A stretch of DNA of 50,314 bases from Legionellales bacterium (GTDB lineage Bacteria > Pseudomonadota > Gammaproteobacteria > UBA1113), in contig PAMH01000021.1 in the NCBI GenBank assembly GCA_002707205.1, positions 1 to 50,314 on the forward strand, read 5' to 3'. The notes under the pieces are model-generated. The model ran no database searches. It was not told where the DNA came from and worked only from the letters and a program-made list of their open reading frames with translations. The translations under genes were made by a program, and so were the position numbers. Shown here piece after piece: positions 1-7,943 of the stretch (its first letter is position 1; each line of letters begins with the position of its first letter).

Positions 1-77
1 CCACCACTAAACGCAATACATAGGCGAGTAATAGCCGGAAATTTATTAAGCAATGACGTTATTTTAGACGCAATCAT
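1..77 (-). CDS. tilS: tRNA(Ile)-lysidine synthase, N-terminal fragment cut by the window edge
   Basis: Only the first 25 codons are present; the gene runs off the left edge. From the ATG at 77-75 the product ends in this window with RLCIAFSGG, which matches the start of the PP-loop ATP-binding motif (SGGxDS) near the N-terminus of TilS. TilS adds lysine to C34 of the AUA-reading tRNA-Ile, using ATP. The start lies 6 nt after the accA stop on the same strand, so the two are probably co-transcribed; accA-tilS proximity is common in gammaproteobacteria. The assignment rests on one partial motif plus neighbourhood, and another PP-loop ATPase is possible but less likely. Confidence 0.7.
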   Translation of the reverse strand, partial: MIASKITSLLNKFPAITRLCIAFSG

Positions 78-83
78 GTGACG

Positions 84-1028
84 TTAGTCAATTAAACCAT
101 ATTGCATTAAACGTTCATAACGCTTACTGATCAAATCATCCGTAGATAACAATTTAAGCATTTCTAATTTAAGCGCTAAAACCTGTTTAAGTGTCGCATA
201 CATTTCTTTAGGATTGCGATGTGCTCCCCCCATAGGCTCTGGGATAATTTCATCCACAAGACCTAATTTATAGATACGCTCGGCATTAACACCCAAAGCA
301 TCAGCTGCTTCTTCTGCTTTTTCAGCGCTCTTCCATAAAATTGAGGCGCAACCTTCAGGTGAAATGACCGAATAAATACTGTTTTGTAGCATAAGGACTT
401 GATCACCAACACCAATGGCCAAAGCGCCACCTGAACCACCTTCACCAATAACGGTACATATCACTGGTGTTTTCAGAGAAGCAAGTGCAAACAAGTTTTT
501 TGCAATAGCTTCACTTTGGTTATGTTCTTCAGCACCAATACCAGGATATGCACCAGCTGTATCAATGAACGTAAAAATAGGTAGTTTAAATTTTTCAGCC
601 ATTTCCATTAAACGTAGGGCTTTGCGGTATCCTTCAGGATTTGCCATACCAAAATTTCGTTTTACTTTTTCATTTGTTTTGCGACCTTTCTCTTGCCCCA
701 TCACGATTACAGGTTGACCTTCAAACTTTGCAATTCCACCAACCATTGCCAGATCATCTTTAAAGTGACGGTCACCATGTAACTCATCAAATTCAGTAAA
801 AATATTATTAATATAATCCAAAGTATGAGGACGATCTGGATGTCTCGCTAATTGCGTAATTTGCCATGGTGTTAAATTAGAAAATATCTTCTGCGTCATT
901 TCTACACATTTTTTTTGCAGATTTTTAATTTCATCAGATAAGTCAGCACCCGTGCCAACATGTCGTAATTCTTCAATTTTATCTTCTAACTCTGCTATTG
1001 GCCGTTCAAATTCTAATACGTTGTGCAT
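84..1028 (-). CDS. accA: Acetyl-CoA carboxylase carboxyltransferase subunit alpha
   Basis: AccA, with AccD, forms the carboxyltransferase that moves the carboxyl group from carboxybiotin to acetyl-CoA to make malonyl-CoA, the entry to fatty acid synthesis. The 314-aa length is close to the E. coli protein (319 aa). The N-terminal helical part leads into a crotonase-like fold with [12 protein letters not shown] (about 155-166) and the glycine-rich [15 protein letters not shown] (about 197-211), which form the oxyanion and CoA-binding parts. The ATG at 1028 is preceded by a GAGGAA-type ribosome site. tilS follows by 6 nt. The fab genes that use its product lie at the other end of the window. 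Confidence 0.97.
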   Translation of the reverse strand: MHNVLEFERPIAELEDKIEELRHVGTGADLSDEIKNLQKKCVEMTQKIFSNLTPWQITQLARHPDRPHTLDYINNIFTEFDELHGDRHFKDDLAMVGGIAKFEGQPVIVMGQEKGRKTNEKVKRNFGMANPEGYRKALRLMEMAEKFKLPIFTFIDTAGAYPGIGAEEHNQSEAIAKNLFALASLKTPVICTVIGEGGSGGALAIGVGDQVLMLQNSIYSVISPEGCASILWKSAEKAEEAADALGVNAERIYKLGLVDEIIPEPMGGAHRNPKEMYATLKQVLALKLEMLKLLSTDDLISKRYERLMQYGLID

Positions 1029-1140
1029 AATACATTCCTCAACAAAGCACTGAAACGATTTTTTGTAAGTTTACCATAAGTCCGAGTTACGCAAAACCTT
1101 AAGCGGGAGCGATAATAAACGTCCTGAACTTGAATATACT

Positions 1141-2397
1141 TCATGAGTTAACATAAAGCGTAATAATGACACTTAACCCTCCAGCATCAAGATTTTTGAT
1201 ACTAATTGTGCCATGATGATGTCTAATGATATCTTGCGTAATTGCTAATCCTAATCCTGAGCCTCCTGTTTGGCTCGAACGTGCTGAATCCACACGGTAA
1301 AATGGCGTAAATACTTTTGATAATTCATTTTCAGGGATCCCCGGTCCGTCATCATTAATCGTAATGATAATCTTATTATCAACAGTTGATACATTTATTT
1401 CTACCTGCTTTGCATACTTAACCGCATTATTTATCACATTCACAAAAGCCCGCTTTAGCGCAATGGTTCGACCTGGAAACAGTACCTTATTTTCAGTAGT
1501 ATTAAATTTAACCTGATATCCTTGATCTACCTTATCGTCAACTAATGACATTAGTAAAGCACTGATATCAACTAGTACAGAAGGCTCATGGCTATTTGCT
1601 TCTCGCGTAAAGATTAAAATTTGATCAATCATTTGCTCCATTTCATCAAGTTCTGTTACAAGGTCTTTTGCTGCTGCTTTTTCTTGCATCATACTTGCTT
1701 GTAATTTCATGCGTGTAATTGGTGTACGAAGATCATGAGAAATCGCCGCCAGCATTCTTGTTCGATCATTAAGCAAGGTTGAAATTCGTTTTTGCATTAA
1801 ATTCATAGCTTCCGCGGTTTCTTTAACTATGGGTGGCCCATACTCTATCACCGGATTGGCGTTTAAGTGTATACCTAAGTTATCAGCCGCTTGTTTGAAT
1901 GAACGCAAAGGTCCAGTAAAACGCTCAATGTACCAAGCAAAGAAAAACAACATAATGGCCATGATTGTTTCCAATCCTATGATAATAGTTTGAACAATAA
2001 CGGCGGTTTTATCAGGTTGAAACAGAAAATTAAGCCATTTACCATCACTAACAGCAATAGAAAGTGCTACAGTTTGTTCATCCTGATTAATGTACTGGTC
2101 TGATTTCCAAACTTCCCCACGTTTAAGGATTAAAGGATATTCAGGCGCAGTAGAAACAGTCACAGATAGATCATTTTGCTGAGAAATTTTCGCGATTCTT
2201 GCCATTTCTTGAGATGGATTAATTGAAATAAGATGTAAGGTATCCAATATCTGCGACTCAATTCGCTTTTTATATGCCAAGGTTTCATTATGTTTACTGT
2301 AAACCGTATAACCAACTAGGGCAAATAAATTTGCAATAATCAAAAAAGCAAAGATAAATAATACCCACTTGCCTGAAATAAATGCCTTTATTTTCAT
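1141..2397 (-). CDS. EnvZ-like sensor histidine kinase
   Basis: Inner-membrane sensor kinase of 418 aa. Membrane segments lie at about 11-33 and 136-157, enclosing a periplasmic sensor region of about 100 residues. A HAMP-like linker follows (about 158-210). The HisKA motif AAISHDLRTPITRM carries the phospho-accepting His221. The HATPase_c domain shows N-box FVNVINNAVKYAK, G1 NDDGPGIPE and G2 GSGLGLAI. It starts 3 nt after the stop of the response regulator gene upstream, so the two form an operon. The ISHDLRTPxTR signature is typical of the EnvZ/OmpR class. The signal sensed cannot be read from sequence. The divergent envelope-modification genes suggest envelope stress or cationic peptides, by inference only. 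Confidence 0.9.
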   Translation of the reverse strand: MKIKAFISGKWVLFIFAFLIIANLFALVGYTVYSKHNETLAYKKRIESQILDTLHLISINPSQEMARIAKISQQNDLSVTVSTAPEYPLILKRGEVWKSDQYINQDEQTVALSIAVSDGKWLNFLFQPDKTAVIVQTIIIGLETIMAIMLFFFAWYIERFTGPLRSFKQAADNLGIHLNANPVIEYGPPIVKETAEAMNLMQKRISTLLNDRTRMLAAISHDLRTPITRMKLQASMMQEKAAAKDLVTELDEMEQMIDQILIFTREANSHEPSVLVDISALLMSLVDDKVDQGYQVKFNTTENKVLFPGRTIALKRAFVNVINNAVKYAKQVEINVSTVDNKIIITINDDGPGIPENELSKVFTPFYRVDSARSSQTGGSGLGLAITQDIIRHHHGTISIKNLDAGGLSVIITLYVNS

Positions 2398-2400
2398 AAA

Positions 2401-3141
2401 TTAACTATCTTTTACTACGTCTGCACTCAATAAATATCCGCCACTCCGTATTGTTTTAATGAGTTTGGGATTTTTAGAATTATCATCCAATTTTTGACGT
2501 AACCGACTAACACGCACATCAATACTGCGATCGTAAGGGCCTGCTTCACGTCCCTCTGTAATATGCAATAATTCATCACGGCTAACGACCTCAGGCGCTC
2601 TTTCGGCTAACGCTTCTAACAAACGATATTCGCCATCAGTCAACGTAACTTCAGCACCCTCTGGGGATAATAAAACACGTTGTAATTTATTAATTGTCCA
2701 ACCATTAAAACGTAATAACGTATGTGGGACATGAAAGTTGACTGTACTTGCTTGCGAACGCCTCAGTATCGCCTGTATTCGCGCAAGTAACTCTTCTGGA
2801 TTAAAGGGTTTAGTTAAATAATCATCCGCACCTAATTTAAAACCTCTAATACGACTTTCATCCTCTCCCATGGCTGTTAACATTAAAACAGGTACTGGAT
2901 TATTTTCCAAACGTAACTGTTCACATATTGCAAAACCATCCTTACCCGGCAACATAATATCTAAAATAATTAATTCAACTTTATGGGTAGATAAAATAAC
3001 TTCCATTTGTTCTGCATTTGCTGCCGAATAAACTTGAAATCCATGTTGGATTAAAAATTTACCCATTAACTCCGTGATTTTAGGATCATCATCAACGATA
3101 AGTAGCTTATTTAAAATCATTTTTGTATCCTGCTCTGCCAT
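2401..3141 (-). CDS. OmpR-family response regulator
   Basis: Cognate DNA-binding regulator of the adjacent kinase, 246 aa. The receiver domain (about 10-125) has the acidic pair D17-D18, phospho-acceptor D61 in LIILDIMLPG, and the conserved Lys in DDYLTKPF. The C-terminal winged-helix domain (about 145-240) includes RSIDVRVSRLRQKL and the IRSGGYLL hairpin, typical of OmpR/PhoB proteins. The ATG at 3141 has GGAG 6 nt upstream; an internal ATG at 3120 also has AGGA at good spacing, so a 239-aa form is possible. It is more OmpR-like than PmrA-like from the RSIDV region, but the targets are unknown. The divergent glycosyltransferase operon is the obvious candidate. Confidence 0.92.
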   Translation of the reverse strand: MAEQDTKMILNKLLIVDDDPKITELMGKFLIQHGFQVYSAANAEQMEVILSTHKVELIILDIMLPGKDGFAICEQLRLENNPVPVLMLTAMGEDESRIRGFKLGADDYLTKPFNPEELLARIQAILRRSQASTVNFHVPHTLLRFNGWTINKLQRVLLSPEGAEVTLTDGEYRLLEALAERAPEVVSRDELLHITEGREAGPYDRSIDVRVSRLRQKLDDNSKNPKLIKTIRSGGYLLSADVVKDS

Positions 3142-3188
3142 GCTTGCTCCATCAATTTGTATATTTTTGTACCTATTTCATGCTTGCT
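3139..3188. repeat. Direct repeat CATGCTTGCT, two copies 40 bp apart
   Basis: The 10-mer CATGCTTGCT occurs at 3139-3148 and 3179-3188, in the same orientation and exactly 40 bp start to start. The first copy overlaps the response regulator start codon. OmpR-family regulators often bind direct repeats spaced by whole helical turns, so autoregulation is conceivable. The related GCAAGCATG also occurs at about 9396-9404, upstream of the orphan gene at 7944-9359. This may still be chance. Confidence 0.3.
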
Positions 3189-3317
3189 AATTTTAACAAA
3201 GTATCAAGCATCACTTAAGTCTATAAAAGTTAAAGTTGTTGATGTACAGATATTCTTGATACCATGTATTGTTAGGAAGTACAAGATACAGTGTCATTCA
3301 TCTAATCAGGAAAAATT

Positions 3318-4988
3318 ATGGGTAGCAACTTTAATCAAGTAAAACAAAGTATAGTATTTGATTTAACCTTCATTTTCATAGCAGCTATAACTTTATATCT
3401 TGGGCTGATTCTTTTTTTACCGTTTCAGTCACAATTAGAAACATCAGCAATGCTCATATTACAAAACATGTTAAGAACACAGAATTGGTTAATACCAAGT
3501 CTTAATGGCGCTAAACTTGTGTCGCAACCACCTTTTTATTACACGATAACAGGTCTATGGAGTAAATGGTTTGGATTAGACTTTATTTCACTGAGATTAT
3601 TTTCAATGTTTTTTGCGCTTGCTAATCTCAGTCTCAATTATGCGCTCATGCGTTACATTTTTAACCGCACTGCTGCAATTTTATCAACTGTTATATTGGC
3701 CAGTAGTTTTATATTTACTAAATTTGCCGTACTTGTCAGTCCAATGCAATTTAATTTATTTCTATTTTCCAGCGTGCTTTATGCCTTTGTTATATTGCTA
3801 TACTGTGAAGCAAAAAATATTAAATTTTTCAATGTCATTTTTTGGTTAGCTTTAAGCTTATTGACACTTACCGCTAGTATTTACCTATCTCTGATGTTTT
3901 TATTTGCGCTGATAATTTTTTCGTGTATTTTAACGGATGTCTATTATTTAAAACGTTTACATACTATACGTGGTTACTTAATTTTTACTGCTATTATTCT
4001 TGCTTGGATGACATACTTTTATGTACATGTCCCACACTTTTTTAAATTTTATTTCTTTGATTTTCCAAGCTATATTTTACTAAATTTATTAAATAACAAT
4101 CATTTTTTTAATTGGTCCATCATTTTAAGTTTGCTTATTGGTTTTATGCCATGGACAATTTTTATCGTTAGCACAATTTGGTATAATTCACCAAAAAATT
4201 GGGCGGATAGAAAAAAAGAAACCTTAAATATATTACTATTCACTTATAGTATCTTATTCACCTTAGCTTTAATGATATTAAAAATAAATAACGCTTGGCT
4301 TATCTTATTATTACCGGCATTGAGCTTAATGACTGCAAATTTTTTAACCCCCAGTGTTTATCTCAAACGATTACCACTCAAATCACAAACAACTGAGATT
4401 TTAATTTTTTGTTTAATTATTATCACGGCATTTATGCTTTCTCAATCATTAAATAATTTAACGTTTAAAACCTTTCAAACAATTATTCATAATAAATATT
4501 ATCAATACTTAATCGCCTATATCAGCATTATTGCCCTTACTACTTGTCTAGCACTTCGTTATCTACGGGTTAAGGCGATGATCGGTATGATTATATTACT
4601 CACCATTGTCACTTATGTATTAGGTTGCACAATTTATAAATTTTACCCTCGACCAAATGATAATTTACCCATAGCACAATATTTATCCACAAAAATAAAA
4701 ACCAATGACATCATTGCCGCATATCATCAGTATCCAGCAGATATCGCACAGAAATTAAATAAAAATATTGTGATAATCAGCTGGCGCAATCAGCCTTTTT
4801 ACAGCAAACACTATCAAACTAATAATCAATGGCTAACAACAGAGCCAGCCTTTTGGCAAATTATTGAGCAAAATCATAAAAAAGTATATCTATTGGTACC
4901 AATAACACTTTTTGAGCAAATTAATTTTAAAAAATATCATTTAAAACTTATTACAGTATCAAAGCATTATGTATTAATGAGTAATTAA
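3318..4988 (+). CDS. ArnT-like GT39-family glycosyltransferase
   Basis: Polytopic inner-membrane protein of 556 aa. The first periplasmic loop (about 36-70) contains a Glu in QLETSAMLILQNML followed by NWLIPSLNGAKLVSQPPFYY, which matches the ArnT/PMT_2 pattern (acidic residue, GDW-x-P-x-LNG, KPP-x-YW). About ten further hydrophobic helices follow, with a soluble C-terminal part (about 450-556). Members of this family transfer a sugar from a polyprenyl-phosphate carrier to lipid A, glycans or proteins on the periplasmic side. The start has AGGA upstream. The acyltransferase gene begins 3 nt after the stop, so they form an operon. Substrate and acceptor cannot be told. Lipid A modification is suggested by family resemblance and the divergent two-component system. 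Confidence 0.8.
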   Translation: MGSNFNQVKQSIVFDLTFIFIAAITLYLGLILFLPFQSQLETSAMLILQNMLRTQNWLIPSLNGAKLVSQPPFYYTITGLWSKWFGLDFISLRLFSMFFALANLSLNYALMRYIFNRTAAILSTVILASSFIFTKFAVLVSPMQFNLFLFSSVLYAFVILLYCEAKNIKFFNVIFWLALSLLTLTASIYLSLMFLFALIIFSCILTDVYYLKRLHTIRGYLIFTAIILAWMTYFYVHVPHFFKFYFFDFPSYILLNLLNNNHFFNWSIILSLLIGFMPWTIFIVSTIWYNSPKNWADRKKETLNILLFTYSILFTLALMILKINNAWLILLLPALSLMTANFLTPSVYLKRLPLKSQTTEILIFCLIIITAFMLSQSLNNLTFKTFQTIIHNKYYQYLIAYISIIALTTCLALRYLRVKAMIGMIILLTIVTYVLGCTIYKFYPRPNDNLPIAQYLSTKIKTNDIIAAYHQYPADIAQKLNKNIVIISWRNQPFYSKHYQTNNQWLTTEPAFWQIIEQNHKKVYLLVPITLFEQINFKKYHLKLITVSKHYVLMSN

Positions 4989-4991
4989 GCA

Positions 4992-6137
4992 ATGAATAGA
5001 ATTTATTATCTTGATAACTTGAGAGCTTGCGTCATGATACTGGTTGTGCTTTTTCATGCTATGTTACCATATAGTACACCAGATTTTTATCCTTATGTAT
5101 TGCACAGTACAAAGTACCATGTCGCAATAGATTATATTATGTTACCCATGCATTGTATTATGATGCCAATTTTTTTTCTATTATCTGGATATTTTTCGCA
5201 TCTGATGTTTCAAAATAAAGGGCAAATTTACTTTATTCGGGAACGCGCTGTTAAATTAGGTATTCCCCTATTAATCGGGATGATTTTATTTATTCCGTTA
5301 CATTTTCTAGTTTACTTACAAACATTTTTGCCACACGTAGATAACATAGCGAGACATCAATCAAAACCACTATCAACTATTATTGGTTCAGTTTTCGCCA
5401 CCGATTTACATAATGGTTCCATCTATCAAATTTTCTTTAATCCAGAATACTTATGGTTCATTTATTATCTTTTAATTTACTGTACCATTAGCATATTTTG
5501 TTGTTGGGTAAAGCAAAAAATAAATCTTAATTATGTACTACCACAATTGAGTATTATCCCACTATTGCTCATATCTGTTGGGTTATGGGTTATATTATCA
5601 AGCTTTAACCTGCCTTATATCTTAACTCCCATCACATTGACGCCCAGTATGCAGCCACTAATTACTTATGGGGTTTTCTACTTACTGGGTTGGTTTTATT
5701 TTTCACAGCCAGATAACATGTTATATTTCAAAAATAATTATTTAATTCTCACACTCGTAGCTAGCATAAGCCTAAGCATATATGCTGGACTAATGCTTAA
5801 ATATTATCATACTAGCATGATTAATTGGTCTTATCAGGTCACTATTCCAATAACATTTTTCCTCGTCATCTCTATGATGTTTATTACTCACGCTTTCATC
5901 GGTTTATTTGCAAAGTTTTTAGATTTTTATCATTTTATCTTGGCTTACTTGGCGAGAATTTCATACTGGACATACTTAATTAAAATTCCTTTTTTATTGA
6001 TTTTACAGTATTTTTTAATTAAAACGACAATCCCCATTATATTTCAACTTTTGCTTGCTTCTCTGGGGGCTATCTTATTAAGTGCTGTGAGTCACCAATA
6101 TTTAATAAAAACTACCTGCTTGAGAAAAATTTGCTAA
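4992..6137 (+). CDS. Acyltransferase-3 family membrane protein (OafA/OpgC-like)
   Basis: Integral membrane protein of 381 aa with about ten hydrophobic helices. The N-terminus has the family signature YYLDNLRACVMILVVLFHA: D8, R11 and the conserved His22 at the end of the first helix. The segment RERAVKLGIPLLIG (about 84-97) matches the conserved Arg-rich loop of the family. These enzymes O-acylate surface glycans, such as O-antigen or periplasmic glucans (OpgC adds succinyl groups). It is translated directly behind the GT39-like gene, so the two probably act on the same envelope molecule. The general family assignment is firm; the acyl group and acceptor are unknown. Confidence 0.82.
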   Translation: MNRIYYLDNLRACVMILVVLFHAMLPYSTPDFYPYVLHSTKYHVAIDYIMLPMHCIMMPIFFLLSGYFSHLMFQNKGQIYFIRERAVKLGIPLLIGMILFIPLHFLVYLQTFLPHVDNIARHQSKPLSTIIGSVFATDLHNGSIYQIFFNPEYLWFIYYLLIYCTISIFCCWVKQKINLNYVLPQLSIIPLLLISVGLWVILSSFNLPYILTPITLTPSMQPLITYGVFYLLGWFYFSQPDNMLYFKNNYLILTLVASISLSIYAGLMLKYYHTSMINWSYQVTIPITFFLVISMMFITHAFIGLFAKFLDFYHFILAYLARISYWTYLIKIPFLLILQYFLIKTTIPIIFQLLLASLGAILLSAVSHQYLIKTTCLRKIC

Positions 6138-6215
6138 GTTTACAAACTTACGTTAATAAAACCTTAAGTTAGCTTCCTTAGAATTAAAATAACGCCATGA
6201 ACAGTTGAGAAAAAA

Positions 6216-7775
6216 ATGACCTTGACACTTAAAGAATACCCTGGCAAAAGACACGAAGATGCAAAAGATAATCATCATTTTACAGTAGGTGATTCACATG
6301 GAAATACGCTTAAAATTTTATTTACCTTATTTCACTTAGACTTAATAAAATTTAAGGAAAATATCGACCAAAAATTAGAATATGAAAAATTCGTTAAGGC
6401 TTACAACACATTAGATTTTTCAGAGATCCGTTTCAATATGAAATCGCAAGAAAAACAAATTATCCTAACGACGGAAGACAAAGAAACTATTAAGGACAGG
6501 CTTGAAAAATTTAAAAAAGCTCTTTCAAATATTGAGATTGTCGATGCTAAAAAAACATCTACCTTTATTGGTGATACCATGCATGACCGCGGTAACAATG
6601 ATTATCTCACTTTACTATTATTAGAAAAATTAAGTACAGAAAAACTTAATTTTGAAATCATTTTTTCAAATCATGATAGAGAATTGATACTTTGGTACCT
6701 AGATAATAAGCAATATTTTGCAAGACAAACAGGGCTGGAGAATGCAGCAGCGCCCGACCAAAAATCCACATTTCAAAACCAAAAACGCTCATTTTTAAAC
6801 TTAAAATTACTTATTGATAACGGTATTGTTGACGAAGAAACAATACACGAATTAATCCAAAAATTTTATTTACCTAAGTTAAAACTCATTGATTATGCAT
6901 TAGACAATAACAATAACTTAACCATTTACACGCATGCACCTATTGACTTACGCGTGATTAAATCACTTGCAAAAAAACTAGCAGTCATTTATCGAGATAC
7001 ATCAACGTTAGATATTGCAGCAACCATTGAACAAATTAACTTGAAGTTTTCAGCATTAAAAAATAACCCTCAAGAAAAGGAAAATCTTAAAAAATTACTT
7101 TGCTCAACACAAGCTATTTATTCTAAAGAGAATTATGATCCCGATGATCCTATTACGGCCATCAGTCTAAATAGAGATATCATAAACCTACAAAAAAAAA
7201 CACAATTAGGCGGAAAAAACATAAATTATATTGTTGGTCACCTTGGACAATGTGAAAAGGAAGATATTGCACTATTAAAAGAAAAGAATATTACTAACTT
7301 AGATCACGATAATTATCTTGGACACAGCCAAAGAAAAAACAATGAAACAATTAATGACCAAAACCAACAATTTAGATTGGATGCAAAAAAAGAAATATGC
7401 AAGCTGAAATTTGCTCCTGAAGAAGTCACTGAAATGTTAGATACTTATCATAATATAAATGTCAACCGCGCATTATTCTGTGCAAATGTGCTAGGTGGCG
7501 CTCTGTTAGGTGGAAGTTTAGTAGGGCTGGGTGGATTAAACTTACCGGGAATGATTGCGGGTGCTATAGCTGGAGCAATAGCAGGCGCCGTTATTGCATG
7601 TATTTTACATATAGTCAAGGTAAAGCAGAAAAAACAGTATAAAAAACAAATGTTTACCTTATTTAATCCACCTGGAGGTATCTTAACGAAGAATAATATA
7701 CAAAGTGAAGGTACACAACCAAAAAGTGAAGGTACACAACCAAAAAAGCATAAGTGTCAGAGTGCATGTTTGTAA
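6216..7775 (+). CDS. PPP-like metallophosphatase with glycine-rich membrane segment; candidate secreted effector
   Basis: The 519-aa product has the metal-binding motifs of PPP/calcineurin-like phosphoesterases in order: GDSHGN (25-30; D26, H28), GDTMHDRGNND (119-129), SNHD (151-154), a His in YTHAP (H240) and GHLGQ (341-345). The spacing is loose, with Lys/Asn-rich inserts between motifs. Residues about 421-465 form a glycine/alanine-rich hydrophobic stretch (repeats such as GAIAGAIAGAVI) that could be one or two membrane helices of glycine-zipper type. A basic tail with a tandem SEGTQPK repeat follows. There is no signal peptide. Serine/threonine or nucleotide phosphatase activity is expected from the motifs. 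A role as a translocated effector is inference from architecture and orphan status. Nothing links it functionally to its neighbours. Confidence 0.65.
   Translation: MTLTLKEYPGKRHEDAKDNHHFTVGDSHGNTLKILFTLFHLDLIKFKENIDQKLEYEKFVKAYNTLDFSEIRFNMKSQEKQIILTTEDKETIKDRLEKFKKALSNIEIVDAKKTSTFIGDTMHDRGNNDYLTLLLLEKLSTEKLNFEIIFSNHDRELILWYLDNKQYFARQTGLENAAAPDQKSTFQNQKRSFLNLKLLIDNGIVDEETIHELIQKFYLPKLKLIDYALDNNNNLTIYTHAPIDLRVIKSLAKKLAVIYRDTSTLDIAATIEQINLKFSALKNNPQEKENLKKLLCSTQAIYSKENYDPDDPITAISLNRDIINLQKKTQLGGKNINYIVGHLGQCEKEDIALLKEKNITNLDHDNYLGHSQRKNNETINDQNQQFRLDAKKEICKLKFAPEEVTEMLDTYHNINVNRALFCANVLGGALLGGSLVGLGGLNLPGMIAGAIAGAIAGAVIACILHIVKVKQKKQYKKQMFTLFNPPGGILTKNNIQSEGTQPKSEGTQPKKHKCQSACL
7704..7745 (+). 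repeat. 21-bp tandem repeat, two copies, coding
   Basis: Two identical 21-bp units (7704-7724 and 7725-7745), each beginning AGTGAAGGTACACAACC, lie in frame near the 3' end of the phosphatase-like gene and encode SEGTQPK twice. Copy number changes by slippage would keep the frame and only alter tail length. Confidence 0.9.
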
Positions 7776-7858
7776 GTTAACACCAAGCTTCATTACAAAA
7801 CTACTACATACAAACTATTTTAATGTTGACAAATATTAAAATAGTAGAAAATTGAGGA

Positions 7859-7890
7859 AGGGGGTGTTCACAGAACTGTAAACACCCCCT
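7859..7890. terminator. Hairpin between convergent genes, probable bidirectional terminator
   Basis: AGGGGGTGTT (7859-7868) pairs perfectly with AACACCCCCT (7881-7890) around a 12-nt loop that can add three more pairs. It lies between the ends of two convergent genes. There is no long U-run on either side. An AT-rich 14-bp hairpin (7814-7845, one G-T pair) precedes it. Confidence 0.6.
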
Positions 7891-7943
7891 GTTAAATCTA
7901 TCAACAACCTCTAGAAAAATAACCACAACAAGCTAAGCCATTC

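Noticed and set aside
3157-3342. Open frame of 61 aa in the divergent region before the GT39 gene
   Set aside because: No ribosome site, overlaps the real start at 3318 and has no recognisable sequence.
6164-6186. CTTAAG and CTTAGA words before the phosphatase gene as a PmrA box
   Set aside because: The spacing is 8 nt instead of 5 and the second half-site is imperfect.
7758-7775. C-terminal KCQSACL as a prenylation (CaaX) box on the phosphatase
   Set aside because: The Cys is not at position -4 (the last four residues are SACL), so the CaaX pattern fails.
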